Shown: positions 1 through 7,860 of the stretch, piece by piece | Position numbering within the stretch: position 1 is the stretch's first letter | Layout: each line of letters starts with the position of its first letter | NCBI GenBank assembly: GCA_013178375.1 | Contig: JABLXQ010000020.1 | Coordinates: 1 to 64,000 of the forward strand | Length of the DNA stretch: 64,000 nt | From: Gammaproteobacteria bacterium | Lineage (GTDB): Bacteria > Pseudomonadota > Gammaproteobacteria > Pseudomonadales > Ketobacteraceae | Reading direction: 5' to 3' | The notes under the pieces: model-generated | Databases searched by the model: none | What the model was told of the DNA's origin: nothing | What the model saw: the letters and a program-made list of their open reading frames with translations, nothing else | Made by a program: the position numbers and the translations under genes

Positions 1-539
1 TGTACCCTCAATCGACACGTAGAGGCACCGTTAGTCAATGTGGCCCATTGCGGTGCGCCATCCCAACCGATAGAGGTTTCAAAAAATCCGCATTGTTCCG
101 AGCCATTGCTGGCAATGTGTTTACCCCATGCATCCTGGTGCATGTCGATAATCGTATATAAGCCGTGTTTTTTGGCGTGCCCCACCATCGTTTTGATGCG
201 GTCGATATAGTCGTAGTCAATATGATCGCGCTCGGGCTGAAGGGCTGACCAGTTAATGACAAGACGCACGACATTCATGCCCAGTTTGGCCATCTCGGCA
301 AAATCATGCTCAGACGCATCGATAACGGTGGGGTAGTTGGCATTCGCCTGGTAGTAATCCCCCAAGGCATTCACATTCACGCCCCGCAATAACACCGTTC
401 GTTGCTGATTATCGATGATCGCCGGCATTCCCGACCGCTGCACTGCCAACGGCGGTAACTCAGCTGACGCGAACGAGTTGCCCGTGATGGCGAGCGCGCA
501 CCCCGCCAATGTTATTTGCACCAAGCGAAACCGGTTCAC
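1..539 (-). CDS. Secreted GH5-type glycoside hydrolase (cellulase/endoglycoceramidase-like), C-terminus beyond window
   Basis: The reading frame opens at a GTG (537-539) preceded by AAGGA at good spacing and runs off the window edge, so about 179 N-terminal residues are present. The N-terminus is a signal peptide; it contains LAGC at residues 11-14, a possible lipobox, and also a signal peptidase I-like site around SFASA, so secreted versus lipoprotein is undecided. The mature part begins like a GH5 (beta/alpha)8 barrel: LRGVNVNALGDYY, then MNVVRLVINWSALQP, then a strand ending IIDMHQDAWG. The MHQD motif is typical of the endoglycoceramidase/cellulase branch. The catalytic glutamates would lie beyond the edge and cannot be checked. 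Substrate (glycolipid or beta-glucan) is not decidable. Confidence 0.75.
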   Translation of the reverse strand, partial: MNRFRLVQITLAGCALAITGNSFASAELPPLAVQRSGMPAIIDNQQRTVLLRGVNVNALGDYYQANANYPTVIDASEHDFAEMAKLGMNVVRLVINWSALQPERDHIDYDYIDRIKTMVGHAKKHGLYTIIDMHQDAWGKHIASNGSEQCGFFETSIGWDGAPQWATLTNGASTCRLRV

Positions 540-739
540 GAGGGTATCCTTGTTGTTTTATTTGGCACGAAAGTACCAAAATATAGGCGGTACTGCAACC
601 CTGCGGCAGTGATCGGCAGTGGCGTGGCTCATTCGAAGTGAATACCACTGATCCGGATGATCAATTCAGTCAACCGGACCAGTCCGCAAGTGAATTCCTC
701 CCTCTGCTCCCACCTCCCGCCCTGCTTAAACCCCAAACA

Positions 740-770
740 AAAAAAAGGCCGCTCCCACTGGAACGGCCCT
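740..770 (-). terminator. Rho-independent terminator of the rhodanese-like gene
   Basis: Read on the minus strand, a GGCCG/CGGCC stem with a 12-nt loop (747-768) is followed by a run of T residues (740-746). It lies just past the stop codon of the rhodanese-like gene at 826. About 200 bases between it and the GH5 start (540-739) hold no gene I can support. Confidence 0.8.
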
Positions 771-825
771 TGAATTCAACTGCGCGCCTTAAACAGACGC
801 CAACTACCCTGACTACCTTACAACG

Positions 826-1284
826 TTACTGAATACTGCTATCGGACTGGACACTGCGGCCGGCCAGTTTCAATTCAACCGGAAAATCGGCGGCCATCCA
901 GGAATAAAATCCTTCGCGGAAGTAATACACGTTCTGGTAGCCCCAGTTGGATGCGAAAAAGCTCGCCATCGCACTGCGCGCTTCCAGGGGGCTGTTGGTG
1001 TAGAACACGATGGGCGTCTTGCGATCCAGTTCCTTCGAGACATACAGCACGGCAAATTCACTGGCGTTGAAATCCAGATTCACCGAACCCTCGATATGGC
1101 CCAGACTCCAGGCCTGCGGATCGCGCACATCAATAAACACCGCGCCTTCGTCGAACAGCGACTTGGCTTGATCCAGCGTTACGGTTTTGGCACCAAAAAC
1201 AGAATCCGGTGCCTCTGCTGCTTGTACTGACAACGGCAGGATGACGATGGCGAACAGGCTCAAAACGCGCGCAACGAACTTCAT
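826..1284 (-). CDS. Periplasmic rhodanese-like domain protein lacking the catalytic cysteine
   Basis: A 152-residue protein with a signal peptide (residues 1-22, cleavage near VQA-AEA) and one rhodanese homology domain (about 33-135). The fold markers are present: VFIDVRDPQAWSLGHIEGSVNL, and the IVFY strand that leads into the active-site loop. In active single-domain rhodaneses the next residue is the persulfide-carrying Cys. Here it is Thr96 (FYTNSPLEARS), and the protein has no cysteine at that loop, so sulfurtransferase activity is unlikely. It may bind or sense a small anion or a protein partner; that is inference. Monocistronic, with its own terminator, between GH5 and the motility block. 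Confidence 0.85.
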   Translation of the reverse strand: MKFVARVLSLFAIVILPLSVQAAEAPDSVFGAKTVTLDQAKSLFDEGAVFIDVRDPQAWSLGHIEGSVNLDFNASEFAVLYVSKELDRKTPIVFYTNSPLEARSAMASFFASNWGYQNVYYFREGFYSWMAADFPVELKLAGRSVQSDSSIQ

Positions 1285-1451
1285 GACTCACACCCCAGGG
1301 CAGCAACTATTTACATTTTCAGTATAGGTGTGAGGCTTTTTGCAGGATGGAATGTTTCGCGATAAAAATGCGGAAAGGTATATGCAACTAGTTGAATTTA
1401 TTAGGTTATTTGTTAACCAAAGCGTCAGGGTTCACGACAAATCTAATACTG

Positions 1452-1856
1452 TTAGCTCTTTTCCTGGGGCTTGCCGCCCACCAGTGCCATTAATTTGGCT
1501 TCGGAGCGGGACACGGCATCGGCTTCCTCGGGCAGGTTGCGCCCTTTCAGCAAACGGTCCGCCTGCCGCCGCAGCAGCTGGTCGTTATTGGTACTGGACA
1601 GATCGTCCTGCCGTTCGATGGTCAGGTTCAGTTTTTTCTCCGCCAGCATCAGGCGGTGGCCCATGCCCTTGGCGCCGGTGTCGAGCAATTCGATTCTGCT
1701 TTCCAGATTTTTGATGCGCGCTTCCAGCAGTTTCTTTTCTTCCAGCAACGCCTGTTGCGACTGCCGGGTGCGCTGCAACAGCACCAGCAGGAACAGCAAG
1801 GTGCCGCACAACACGCCGGCAATCACTACACCCATCCAGAATTGGTCCAGCATCAT
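1452..1856 (-). CDS. DUF2802 family membrane-anchored coiled-coil protein at the end of the chemotaxis operon
   Basis: 134 residues: an N-terminal transmembrane helix (about 8-27), a coiled coil (about 29-95) and a small C-terminal DUF2802-type motif (LPEEADAVSRSEAKLMALVGG). The start has GAGGAG seven bases upstream. It is the last gene of the cheW-cheW unit, 11 bp after the second CheW. A DUF2802 protein next to cheW at this end of the flagellar/chemotaxis cluster is the arrangement known in Pseudomonas. The function is unknown; the context suggests a link to chemotaxis arrays or the flagellated pole. Confidence 0.8.
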   Translation of the reverse strand: MMLDQFWMGVVIAGVLCGTLLFLLVLLQRTRQSQQALLEEKKLLEARIKNLESRIELLDTGAKGMGHRLMLAEKKLNLTIERQDDLSSTNNDQLLRRQADRLLKGRNLPEEADAVSRSEAKLMALVGGKPQEKS

Positions 1857-1867
1857 GAACGTGCTCC

Positions 1868-2353
1868 TCAGAATCCTGCCGCTTCACCCATGGCCTGACT
1901 GCCACTGGGATGTATCATCCGCTCCAGATCGATCAGGATCAGCAGCTCGTTGTTTTTGTTGCACACGCCGGTGATGAATTTCGAGGTTTCCTCGTTGCCG
2001 ACGCTGGGTGCCTTTTCGATTTCCGATTCGTTCAGGTAGGTGACTTCCGCCACGCTGTCCACCAGCATGCCGATCACCTGCTTGTCCACTTCCACGATCA
2101 CGATGCGGCTGTTGTTGTCCACGTCGCCCGGTTGCAGGCCGAAACGGGTGCGGGTGTCGAGCACGGTGACGACATTACCGCGCAAATTGATAATGCCCAG
2201 CACATAGTAAGGCGCGCCCGGCACCGGCGTAATTTCGGTGTAACGCAGTACCTCGCGGATCTGCATGACGTTGACGCCGTAAATCTCTTCGCCCAGGCGG
2301 AACGTGCCCCACTGGGTGACCTGACTGTCGGCGACTACATCCGTTCTGGCCAT
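1868..2353 (-). CDS. cheW: Chemotaxis coupling protein CheW (second copy)
   Basis: CheW couples methyl-accepting receptors to the CheA kinase in the polar array. The single CheW domain covers almost the whole 161 residues: TQWGTFRLGEEIYGVNVMQI at the N-terminus, LGIINLRGNVVTVLD in the receptor/CheA-binding core and LLILIDLERM at the end. I chose the ATG at 2353 because GGGAG lies eight bases upstream; an upstream GTG in frame would add five residues. It follows another CheW (2379-2861) by 25 bp. The two are clearly paralogous but differ at many positions, so this is an old duplication and not a recent copy. Confidence 0.93.
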   Translation of the reverse strand: MARTDVVADSQVTQWGTFRLGEEIYGVNVMQIREVLRYTEITPVPGAPYYVLGIINLRGNVVTVLDTRTRFGLQPGDVDNNSRIVIVEVDKQVIGMLVDSVAEVTYLNESEIEKAPSVGNEETSKFITGVCNKNNELLILIDLERMIHPSGSQAMGEAAGF

Positions 2354-2378
2354 GAATTTTTCTCCCACCCTGAATTTT

Positions 2379-2861
2379 TTACAGAACTTCCAGTTCAGCC
2401 CACTCTTCTTCGCTCAGCATCTTGTCCAGGTCCACCAGGATCAGCAGTTCGCCGTCCTTGTGGCAGACACCCTGAATGAAACGCGAGCTGTCATCGTTGC
2501 CGATGTTGGGCGTGCTGTCGATTTCGCTCTGGCGCAGATACACCACTTCCGCCACGCTGTCGACGAGAATGCCGATCACATGGGAACTGGCCTCGATGAT
2601 GACGATGCGGGTGTTGTCGTTGATGTCACCTTTCGGCAATCCGAAACGGATGCGGGTGTCGATGACGGTGACGACCTTGCCGCGCAGATTGATGATGCCC
2701 AGCACATGATGCGATGCACCCGGCACCGGCGCGATGTCGGTGAAGCGCAACACTTCCTGCACCTGCATCACGTTGATGCCGTAAGTTTCGCCCGCCAGGC
2801 GAAAGGTCACCCATTGAATCACCGGATCGTCGGACCGGCTGCTCTGCGCTGTCTTTGCCAT
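2379..2861 (-). CDS. cheW: Chemotaxis coupling protein CheW (first copy)
   Basis: 160-residue CheW domain protein: VIQWVTFRLAGETYGINVMQV, LGIINLRGKVVTVID and ELLILVDLDKML are the conserved segments. It is the first gene after a 133-bp gap downstream of parP, and a sigma-70-like promoter (2930-2958) lies in that gap, so this CheW, the second CheW and the DUF2802 gene probably form a separate transcript in addition to readthrough from the chemotaxis operon. The related Pseudomonas cluster has a single canonical CheW here, so the tandem pair is a local variation. Confidence 0.95.
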   Translation of the reverse strand: MAKTAQSSRSDDPVIQWVTFRLAGETYGINVMQVQEVLRFTDIAPVPGASHHVLGIINLRGKVVTVIDTRIRFGLPKGDINDNTRIVIIEASSHVIGILVDSVAEVVYLRQSEIDSTPNIGNDDSSRFIQGVCHKDGELLILVDLDKMLSEEEWAELEVL

Positions 2862-2929
2862 TTTCTCTACACCTGTGTGCGCCAGAAGTCATCAAGGCGC
2901 AGAACGCGCCTTTAACTTTTTGTTTTCTA

Positions 2930-2958
2930 ACTATAGATCAGGGCGGCGGGGTTGCCAG
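2930..2958 (-). promoter_or_regulatory. Sigma-70-like promoter for cheW-cheW-DUF2802
   Basis: Read on the minus strand: CTGGCA (-35), 17-bp spacer, TATAGT (-10), inside the only sizeable gap of the chemotaxis block. The distance from the -10 to the CheW start is about 70 bp. The leader also contains an AAGGCGC/GCGCCTT hairpin near 2894-2912. This is a pattern match only. Confidence 0.5.
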
Positions 2959-2994
2959 TGCGCGGCTGTTGCGCCAGCCAGTTGCAGGAAAAAG

Positions 2995-4077
2995 TCAGCG
3001 GGATTGTTCGGCTTTCAGGATCAGGTCGCGGAAGCCATCGGTGTCGATCAGCGCGCACATGTGATCGATCACGGTGCCCGCCAGCCAGGGACGCTTGCCG
3101 CGCTGGGTGCGCCATTTGACCTGATCCGGTTCCAGGGTGATGGATTGCTGCACCTGATGGCAGGCGAGACCCCAGGAGTAACCATGAATGGTGATGACAT
3201 AACCCAGACTGTCGCGGGTGGCGGGATCATAGCGTTCGGGCATTACGCACAGCGCGGTATCCAACACCTTGATGTTGCCTGCGGCTGGCGTTTGCAGAAT
3301 GCCGAGAAACCAGCTGCTTTGATGCGGCAAGGCATTGAATTTGCGATCGATCCGGTGAATGGCGCCGAGTGTCATCAGGGGCACCGCCAGCTTCAGGCCA
3401 CCGACGGAAAAAATCAGGCATTCGAACCGGTGCTGAGCCCAGGCCGGGCGGCCGTTGTCGTGCCATTCCTGCACTGGCGGCAGCAGCTCGGCCGCTGCTG
3501 CGGATTCGGTTTCCAGCGTGAGCAGCTCTGATGCGGGTGTGGCTGGCGTTGCAACTGGCTCCGGCGCTGGAACAGATGGCGCCAGATCATGAATGATTTC
3601 AACCGGTTCTTGCGGCGTTGTTTTTTGCCGGGCAGATTCTTGTTGAATAGATTCTTGCTGAGTTGATTCTTGCGACGCGGCTGCAGCAGCGATATCCGGT
3701 TGCGGGGCTATTTCTTCTACCAGCATCTCTTCTGCCGGCACTGTCACCAGCGGCACATTCAGCAGTGCCGGTGATGTCACCACGCGCGGCTTTTCCGCCG
3801 TGCGAAACGGCAGTGTAACCGGTTGACGGGGTTCGGCTTTTGCGCGGGCGGGCGCCGGATCAGGTTTCCGCGGACGGCTCACGTCGAAAGCGGCAATATT
3901 GTCCGGCGCCACCAGCGGCGCGCGCACGATGTTTTCCGCAGTTGTGACGGCTTCTGCCGCAGGATCCCGCAGAATTTCTTCAAGGTAATCAAGAATGGCC
4001 CGGTCGTTCTGGCTGCCAGAGCTACTATCCTGAGCGCCTTTATCGTGAGGGCAGTTGTCGTGCGGATCGTGATTCAT
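2995..4077 (-). CDS. parP: ParP-type protein: proline/glutamine-rich linker plus C-terminal CheW-like domain
   Basis: 360 residues. The N-terminal two thirds are low-complexity and rich in Pro, Ala and Gln, with short SQEST/QQES repeats. The last ~150 residues are a divergent CheW-like (AIF-type) domain: FECLIFSVGGLKLAVPL, WFLGILQTP, VLDTALCVMPE. ParP, described in Vibrio, joins the ParA-like ATPase ParC to CheA and receptors and so recruits chemotaxis arrays to the flagellated pole. Here it lies 5 bp downstream of a parC homologue, the known pairing. It was assigned by domain architecture and context; a plain 'CheW domain protein' would be the cautious alternative. Confidence 0.85.
   Translation of the reverse strand: MNHDPHDNCPHDKGAQDSSSGSQNDRAILDYLEEILRDPAAEAVTTAENIVRAPLVAPDNIAAFDVSRPRKPDPAPARAKAEPRQPVTLPFRTAEKPRVVTSPALLNVPLVTVPAEEMLVEEIAPQPDIAAAAASQESTQQESIQQESARQKTTPQEPVEIIHDLAPSVPAPEPVATPATPASELLTLETESAAAAELLPPVQEWHDNGRPAWAQHRFECLIFSVGGLKLAVPLMTLGAIHRIDRKFNALPHQSSWFLGILQTPAAGNIKVLDTALCVMPERYDPATRDSLGYVITIHGYSWGLACHQVQQSITLEPDQVKWRTQRGKRPWLAGTVIDHMCALIDTDGFRDLILKAEQSR
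3635..3679 (-). repeat. Three 15-bp tandem repeats inside parP (QQES-type peptide repeats)
   Basis: GATTCTTG recurs at 3635, 3650 and 3665 with an exact 15-bp period on the plus strand; on the coding strand this gives repeated Gln-Glu-Ser units in the disordered linker. The in-frame period allows linker-length change by slippage without loss of frame. Confidence 0.8.
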
Positions 4078-4082
4078 GCGGG

Positions 4083-4883
4083 TTACGGTACAAGCTGTCT
4101 CCGCACCTCGGTGGTTTCCTGCGTTAATAAATATTTTAGCAGAGAGGCATAGGCTTTGACGCCGCGACTGCCGGAATCATAGGCATTGGGTGGTAATCCT
4201 GCCCTGCTGGCGTCCCGCAGCTTGGTGTCGACGCCGATGGCAGCGGGCCAGATCTGGCCTTCATAGGTTTGGCGCAACTGGCGCAAGCTGCCCACGGACG
4301 CCTGGGTGCGCCGGTCGAACATGGTGGGAATCACGCAGTACGGCAATTCACGTTTCTGGGATTTCATCACCATCTGCAAGGTGCGCATCATGCGCTCCAG
4401 TCCTTTCAGCGCCAGAAATTCCGTCTGCACCGGCAGCAAAAGATATTGGCACGCGGCCAGCGCGTTGATCAGCAGCACACCCAGAATCGGCGGCGTATCC
4501 ATCAACACGAAATCGTAGTCGTCCCACAGCCAGGCCAGGGTTTTGGAAATCACCAGGCCGGCGCCGCCCTGATTGATTGCCTGCCGTTCCAGTGTGGCGA
4601 GCAAGGTGGACGCGGGCATCAGGTCAAGCCGGGGCCAACCGGTGGGCTGAATCAACTGGCGCGGTAACGTCTGCGGCACTTCGCCCTGATGTTGAAACAG
4701 CTGAAAAACAGATTGCTCGATGTCATCCGGATTCAGGCGGAAATAACTGGTGAGGGAACCGTGGGGATCGAGATCGATCAGCAGCACGCGTTTGCCGGCG
4801 CTGGCCAGCAATCCGCCCAGCGCCACCACCGTGGTGGTTTTGCCGACGCCGCCTTTCTGATTCGCCACCGCCCAGATTCTCAT
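4083..4883 (-). CDS. parC: ParA-family ATPase ParC (polar chemotaxis array positioning)
   Basis: 266-residue ParA/MinD-type ATPase. The deviant Walker A motif KGGVGKTTT starts at residue 10, followed by LLIDLDPHGS (Walker A'), and VLMDTPPILG is the Walker B region. No DNA-binding helix-turn-helix precedes the ATPase, which fits the orphan ParA class placed in chemotaxis operons (ParC of Vibrio, PpfA-like). It stands between motD and parP with gaps of 12 and 5 bp. Its expected job is to segregate chemotaxis arrays to the cell pole together with ParP. Confidence 0.88.
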   Translation of the reverse strand: MRIWAVANQKGGVGKTTTVVALGGLLASAGKRVLLIDLDPHGSLTSYFRLNPDDIEQSVFQLFQHQGEVPQTLPRQLIQPTGWPRLDLMPASTLLATLERQAINQGGAGLVISKTLAWLWDDYDFVLMDTPPILGVLLINALAACQYLLLPVQTEFLALKGLERMMRTLQMVMKSQKRELPYCVIPTMFDRRTQASVGSLRQLRQTYEGQIWPAAIGVDTKLRDASRAGLPPNAYDSGSRGVKAYASLLKYLLTQETTEVRRQLVP

Positions 4884-4895
4884 AGGATTTTTTAC

Positions 4896-5918
4896 TCAGG
4901 GCGCCGGCTGGGGCGGCTTGTCGCCGGAAAAAAGAACGCCGCCGTCTTCCAGGCGAATGACGCGCACCGGTACCTCAGCGCCGCCACCGTCACGCAGGCG
5001 TTGCCCCTGCCCGCTCTGGCGCGGATCGCTGACACCCATTTTATAATCCGGCACTGCCTGGGCAGCACTTTTGCCATCACTTTCATTTTTGGAAATCACC
5101 AGCGAGATGCGGCGGTTGCGCGCGCGGCCTTCCTCTGTTTTGTTATCGGCCACCGGATGAAATTCTGCATAGCCCACCGCCGCCAGCCGGGCAGGATCGA
5201 GCTTTTCAGCCTGGAACAGTCGCACGACACTGGCTGCCCGCGCCGCCGACAATTCCCAGTTGGAGGGAAACTGCAGCGTCTCGATGGGAATGTCGTCGGT
5301 GTAGCCTTCCACATGGATGGGATTGGTGGCGTCCTTCAGCACGGCGGCCAGCTGCGCCAGAATTTTCAGCGCTTCCGGCTGCAAAATTGCACTGCCACTG
5401 GGAAACAACACGCTGGCCTGGATGTTCACTTCGATCCATTCGCCATTGCTTTTGATCTGCACCTGATCGGCCTTGATCTGCTGTTCCAGCGTGATCGCCA
5501 TCTGCTCTGACAATTTCGACAGCCGGTCGATTTCGTTGTCGCGCATCTCGCCCTGTTTGAGCGCGCGCACCTCCAGATCGTCGAACACACCCTCCACCGA
5601 GTATTTGTAATCGTCCTTGGCGGGGAATTCACCGGGCACCGGCAACTGGATCAGCTGATCGTTGGTGGAACGGGTCTGTTGTTCACCCACGGTGACAGGA
5701 TCGATGGTGCGGGACTGGGCATGGAACACGGTAACCAGGGAATCCGAAAGAACCTTGTACTTGCCTTCGTTGACCGATGAGATGGAATACATCACGACAA
5801 AAAACGCGAACAGCAGGGTAATGAAATCCGCATAGGAAATTACCCAGCGTTCATGGTTTTCGTGCTCCTCCTCTTTACGTCGAATCATATAGCGGCCCTG
5901 ATAGGCTTTGCTGCTCAC
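4896..5918 (-). CDS. motD: Flagellar stator B subunit, MotD type
   Basis: 340 residues: a basic cytoplasmic N-terminus, one transmembrane helix with the essential proton-binding aspartate in WVISYADFITLLFAFFVVMY, a periplasmic linker, then an OmpA-like peptidoglycan-binding domain (NWELSAARAASVVRLF, GYAEFHPVADNKTEEGRARNRR). With MotC it forms the ion-driven stator. The position between motC and parC in the chemotaxis cluster marks it as MotD and not the separate MotB. The C-terminus after residue 275 is a poorly conserved Gly/Pro-rich tail. Confidence 0.92.
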   Translation of the reverse strand: MSSKAYQGRYMIRRKEEEHENHERWVISYADFITLLFAFFVVMYSISSVNEGKYKVLSDSLVTVFHAQSRTIDPVTVGEQQTRSTNDQLIQLPVPGEFPAKDDYKYSVEGVFDDLEVRALKQGEMRDNEIDRLSKLSEQMAITLEQQIKADQVQIKSNGEWIEVNIQASVLFPSGSAILQPEALKILAQLAAVLKDATNPIHVEGYTDDIPIETLQFPSNWELSAARAASVVRLFQAEKLDPARLAAVGYAEFHPVADNKTEEGRARNRRISLVISKNESDGKSAAQAVPDYKMGVSDPRQSGQGQRLRDGGGAEVPVRVIRLEDGGVLFSGDKPPQPAP

Positions 5919-5928
5919 GGCGGCGAAC

Positions 5929-6669
5929 CTAACTCACGTATCCTTCAAGCTTCAGTTCGATGGTGCGGGGATTCTCGCCGTCGGCGATGGCAATCAATCC
6001 TTCAATGATCATTTCCCGCTGGCTGCTGTTGGCCTTGATGGTGGTTTTCAGTTTGGCGGCAATGGGCAGAAACAGCAGGTTCGCAAGACCCACGCCGTAG
6101 ATAGTGGCAACGAATGCAGTGGCAATGCCGGCACCCAGCTTGCTGGGATCGGCGAGGTTGCCCATTACGTGAATCAGTCCCATGACAGCGCCGATGATGC
6201 CTATCGTAGGCGAGTAGCCGCCCATGGCTTCAAACACCTTGGCGGCGTGCAGGTCGCGATCCTCCTGCGTGATCAGCTCCACTTCCAGAATGCTGCGGAT
6301 TGCTTCCGGTTCACCGCCGTCCACCAGCAGTTGCAGCCCCTTGCGCGCGAAAGGGTCCGATTCCTCTTCTGTAATCGCTTCCAGCCCGAGCAAACCTTCC
6401 TTGCGCGCTGTCATGCTCCAGTTGATCACCTTGCCGATGTTGTCGCGCATGTTGATCACCGGCGGAAACACCACCCAGCGCAACACGCTGAAGGCATGAC
6501 GGAAGGTGGGCATGGGCGTCTGCAGCATGGCAGCCCCAAAAGTGCCGCCGATTACGATGACGGCCGCAGGCGCATTGGCCAGGCCGGAAATATGACCGCC
6601 CTCCATCGCATTGCCACCAATGATGGCAACGATTCCGACGAGAATGCCAAGCAGGCTCAGAATATCCAT
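5929..6669 (-). CDS. motC: Flagellar stator A subunit, MotC type
   Basis: 246 residues with four predicted transmembrane helices (about 3-22, 33-52, 148-170, 181-202) and a large cytoplasmic loop, the MotA/TolQ/ExbB layout. The GYSPTIGIIGAVMGLIHVM segment and the ATIYGVGLANLLFLPIAAKL helix are characteristic stator A sequences. It lies 4 bp after cheB and 10 bp before motD, so the stator is co-expressed with the chemotaxis proteins. With MotD it makes the torque-generating 5:2 complex around the motor. Confidence 0.93.
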   Translation of the reverse strand: MDILSLLGILVGIVAIIGGNAMEGGHISGLANAPAAVIVIGGTFGAAMLQTPMPTFRHAFSVLRWVVFPPVINMRDNIGKVINWSMTARKEGLLGLEAITEEESDPFARKGLQLLVDGGEPEAIRSILEVELITQEDRDLHAAKVFEAMGGYSPTIGIIGAVMGLIHVMGNLADPSKLGAGIATAFVATIYGVGLANLLFLPIAAKLKTTIKANSSQREMIIEGLIAIADGENPRTIELKLEGYVS

Positions 6670-6673
6670 GGTG

Positions 6674-7816
6674 TCAGCGCAACTCGCTCAGGTATTTTCC
6701 AAAGTCCTTCAAATCCACAACGGCGTCGGACAAGCCTGCGGTTTCCACCGCCATCGGCATGCCGTACACCACGCAACTCTGTTCGTTCTGGGTCCAGATA
6801 GTGGCGCCGCCACGCTTCAACATCTTGCAGCCTTCGCGACCGTCGTGCCCCATGCCGGTAAGAACTGCTGCAAGAATCTTGCCTTTCACACTGCGCGCCG
6901 CGGAACCGAAGGTGACATCGACGCTGGGACGGTACTGGATCTTGTCGTTGCCCTCCACCACCGACACCGCCTGACCACGTGCGTCCAGCAACATCTGCTT
7001 GCCGCCAGGCGCCAGCAGGGCCCAACCCGGACGCACCGGATCATTGTCCTCAGCTTCCTTCACGCGAATCTTGCACAAGCGGTCCAGGCGTTCAGCAAAC
7101 GCCGTGGTGAAGGTGCCGGGCATGTGCTGCACCAGTAGAATCGGGAACGGAAAATTGGCGGGAAGTTGCTGCAGAATATTCTGCAACGCCACCGGACCGC
7201 CGGTGGAAGCACCGATCAGAATCAGGCGCGGACGCTCACCGTTGAGCGAGTCCAGCACGGTGGACTTGCGCGCGGTCGCGGGCGGCGCCGAAGCAGCGGG
7301 CTGCGGTCGCGCTGCAACCCGTGGTGCTGCCGGCAATGGCGACACCGGCGCGGGCGTCACAGGCTTCGCTGCGGGTGCTGCAGCGGCAACTGCGGGCACT
7401 GGTCGCGGCATGATTCGGCCGCGTCGCGTGATGGCCAGCACCTTGTCCTGCAGGATGCGGGCGCTCTCACCCGGGTCGCCAGACATGGATTCAAAACTTT
7501 TCGGCAGATAATCCAGCGCACCGGCGTCCAGCGCATCCAGCGTGACGCGGGCGCCTTCAAAACTCAGGGAGGAAAACATCAGGATGGGCGTGGGCTGTTT
7601 CGCCATGATCGCGCGCACGGCGGAAATGCCATCCATCAACGGCATTTCGTAATCCATGGTGATGACATCCGGCTTCAGCGCCAACGCCTTGTCCACCGCG
7701 TCACGGCCATTTTCAGCAAAACCGCAAACCCGGATATCCGGATTTTTTTCCAGAATCTCCTTTATCCGCCGACGGAAAAAAGCGGAGTCATCGACCACCA
7801 GAACCTGGATCGGCAT
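6674..7816 (-). CDS. cheB: Chemotaxis protein-glutamate methylesterase/deamidase CheB
   Basis: 380 residues. The receiver domain (1-125) carries acidic residues in VVDDSAFFRR and the phosphorylation site Asp in ITMDYEMPLMDG. A Pro/Ala-rich linker (about 135-190) follows, then the methylesterase domain with the triad Ser in GASTGGP, His in VQHMPGTF and Asp in LTGMGHDG. It removes methyl groups from receptors during adaptation. No CheR methyltransferase is in this window, so cheR must lie elsewhere. It lies 44 bp after cheA. Confidence 0.97.
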   Translation of the reverse strand: MPIQVLVVDDSAFFRRRIKEILEKNPDIRVCGFAENGRDAVDKALALKPDVITMDYEMPLMDGISAVRAIMAKQPTPILMFSSLSFEGARVTLDALDAGALDYLPKSFESMSGDPGESARILQDKVLAITRRGRIMPRPVPAVAAAAPAAKPVTPAPVSPLPAAPRVAARPQPAASAPPATARKSTVLDSLNGERPRLILIGASTGGPVALQNILQQLPANFPFPILLVQHMPGTFTTAFAERLDRLCKIRVKEAEDNDPVRPGWALLAPGGKQMLLDARGQAVSVVEGNDKIQYRPSVDVTFGSAARSVKGKILAAVLTGMGHDGREGCKMLKRGGATIWTQNEQSCVVYGMPMAVETAGLSDAVVDLKDFGKYLSELR

Positions 7817-7860
7817 CTGTTATCTCCCCACGCGCGGCCGGACTTCACTCAGCACCGGCT

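Noticed and set aside
2894-2912. Plus-strand terminator (AAGGCGC/GCGCCTT then T-rich)
   Set aside because: No plus-strand gene ends there; more likely part of the cheW leader or chance.
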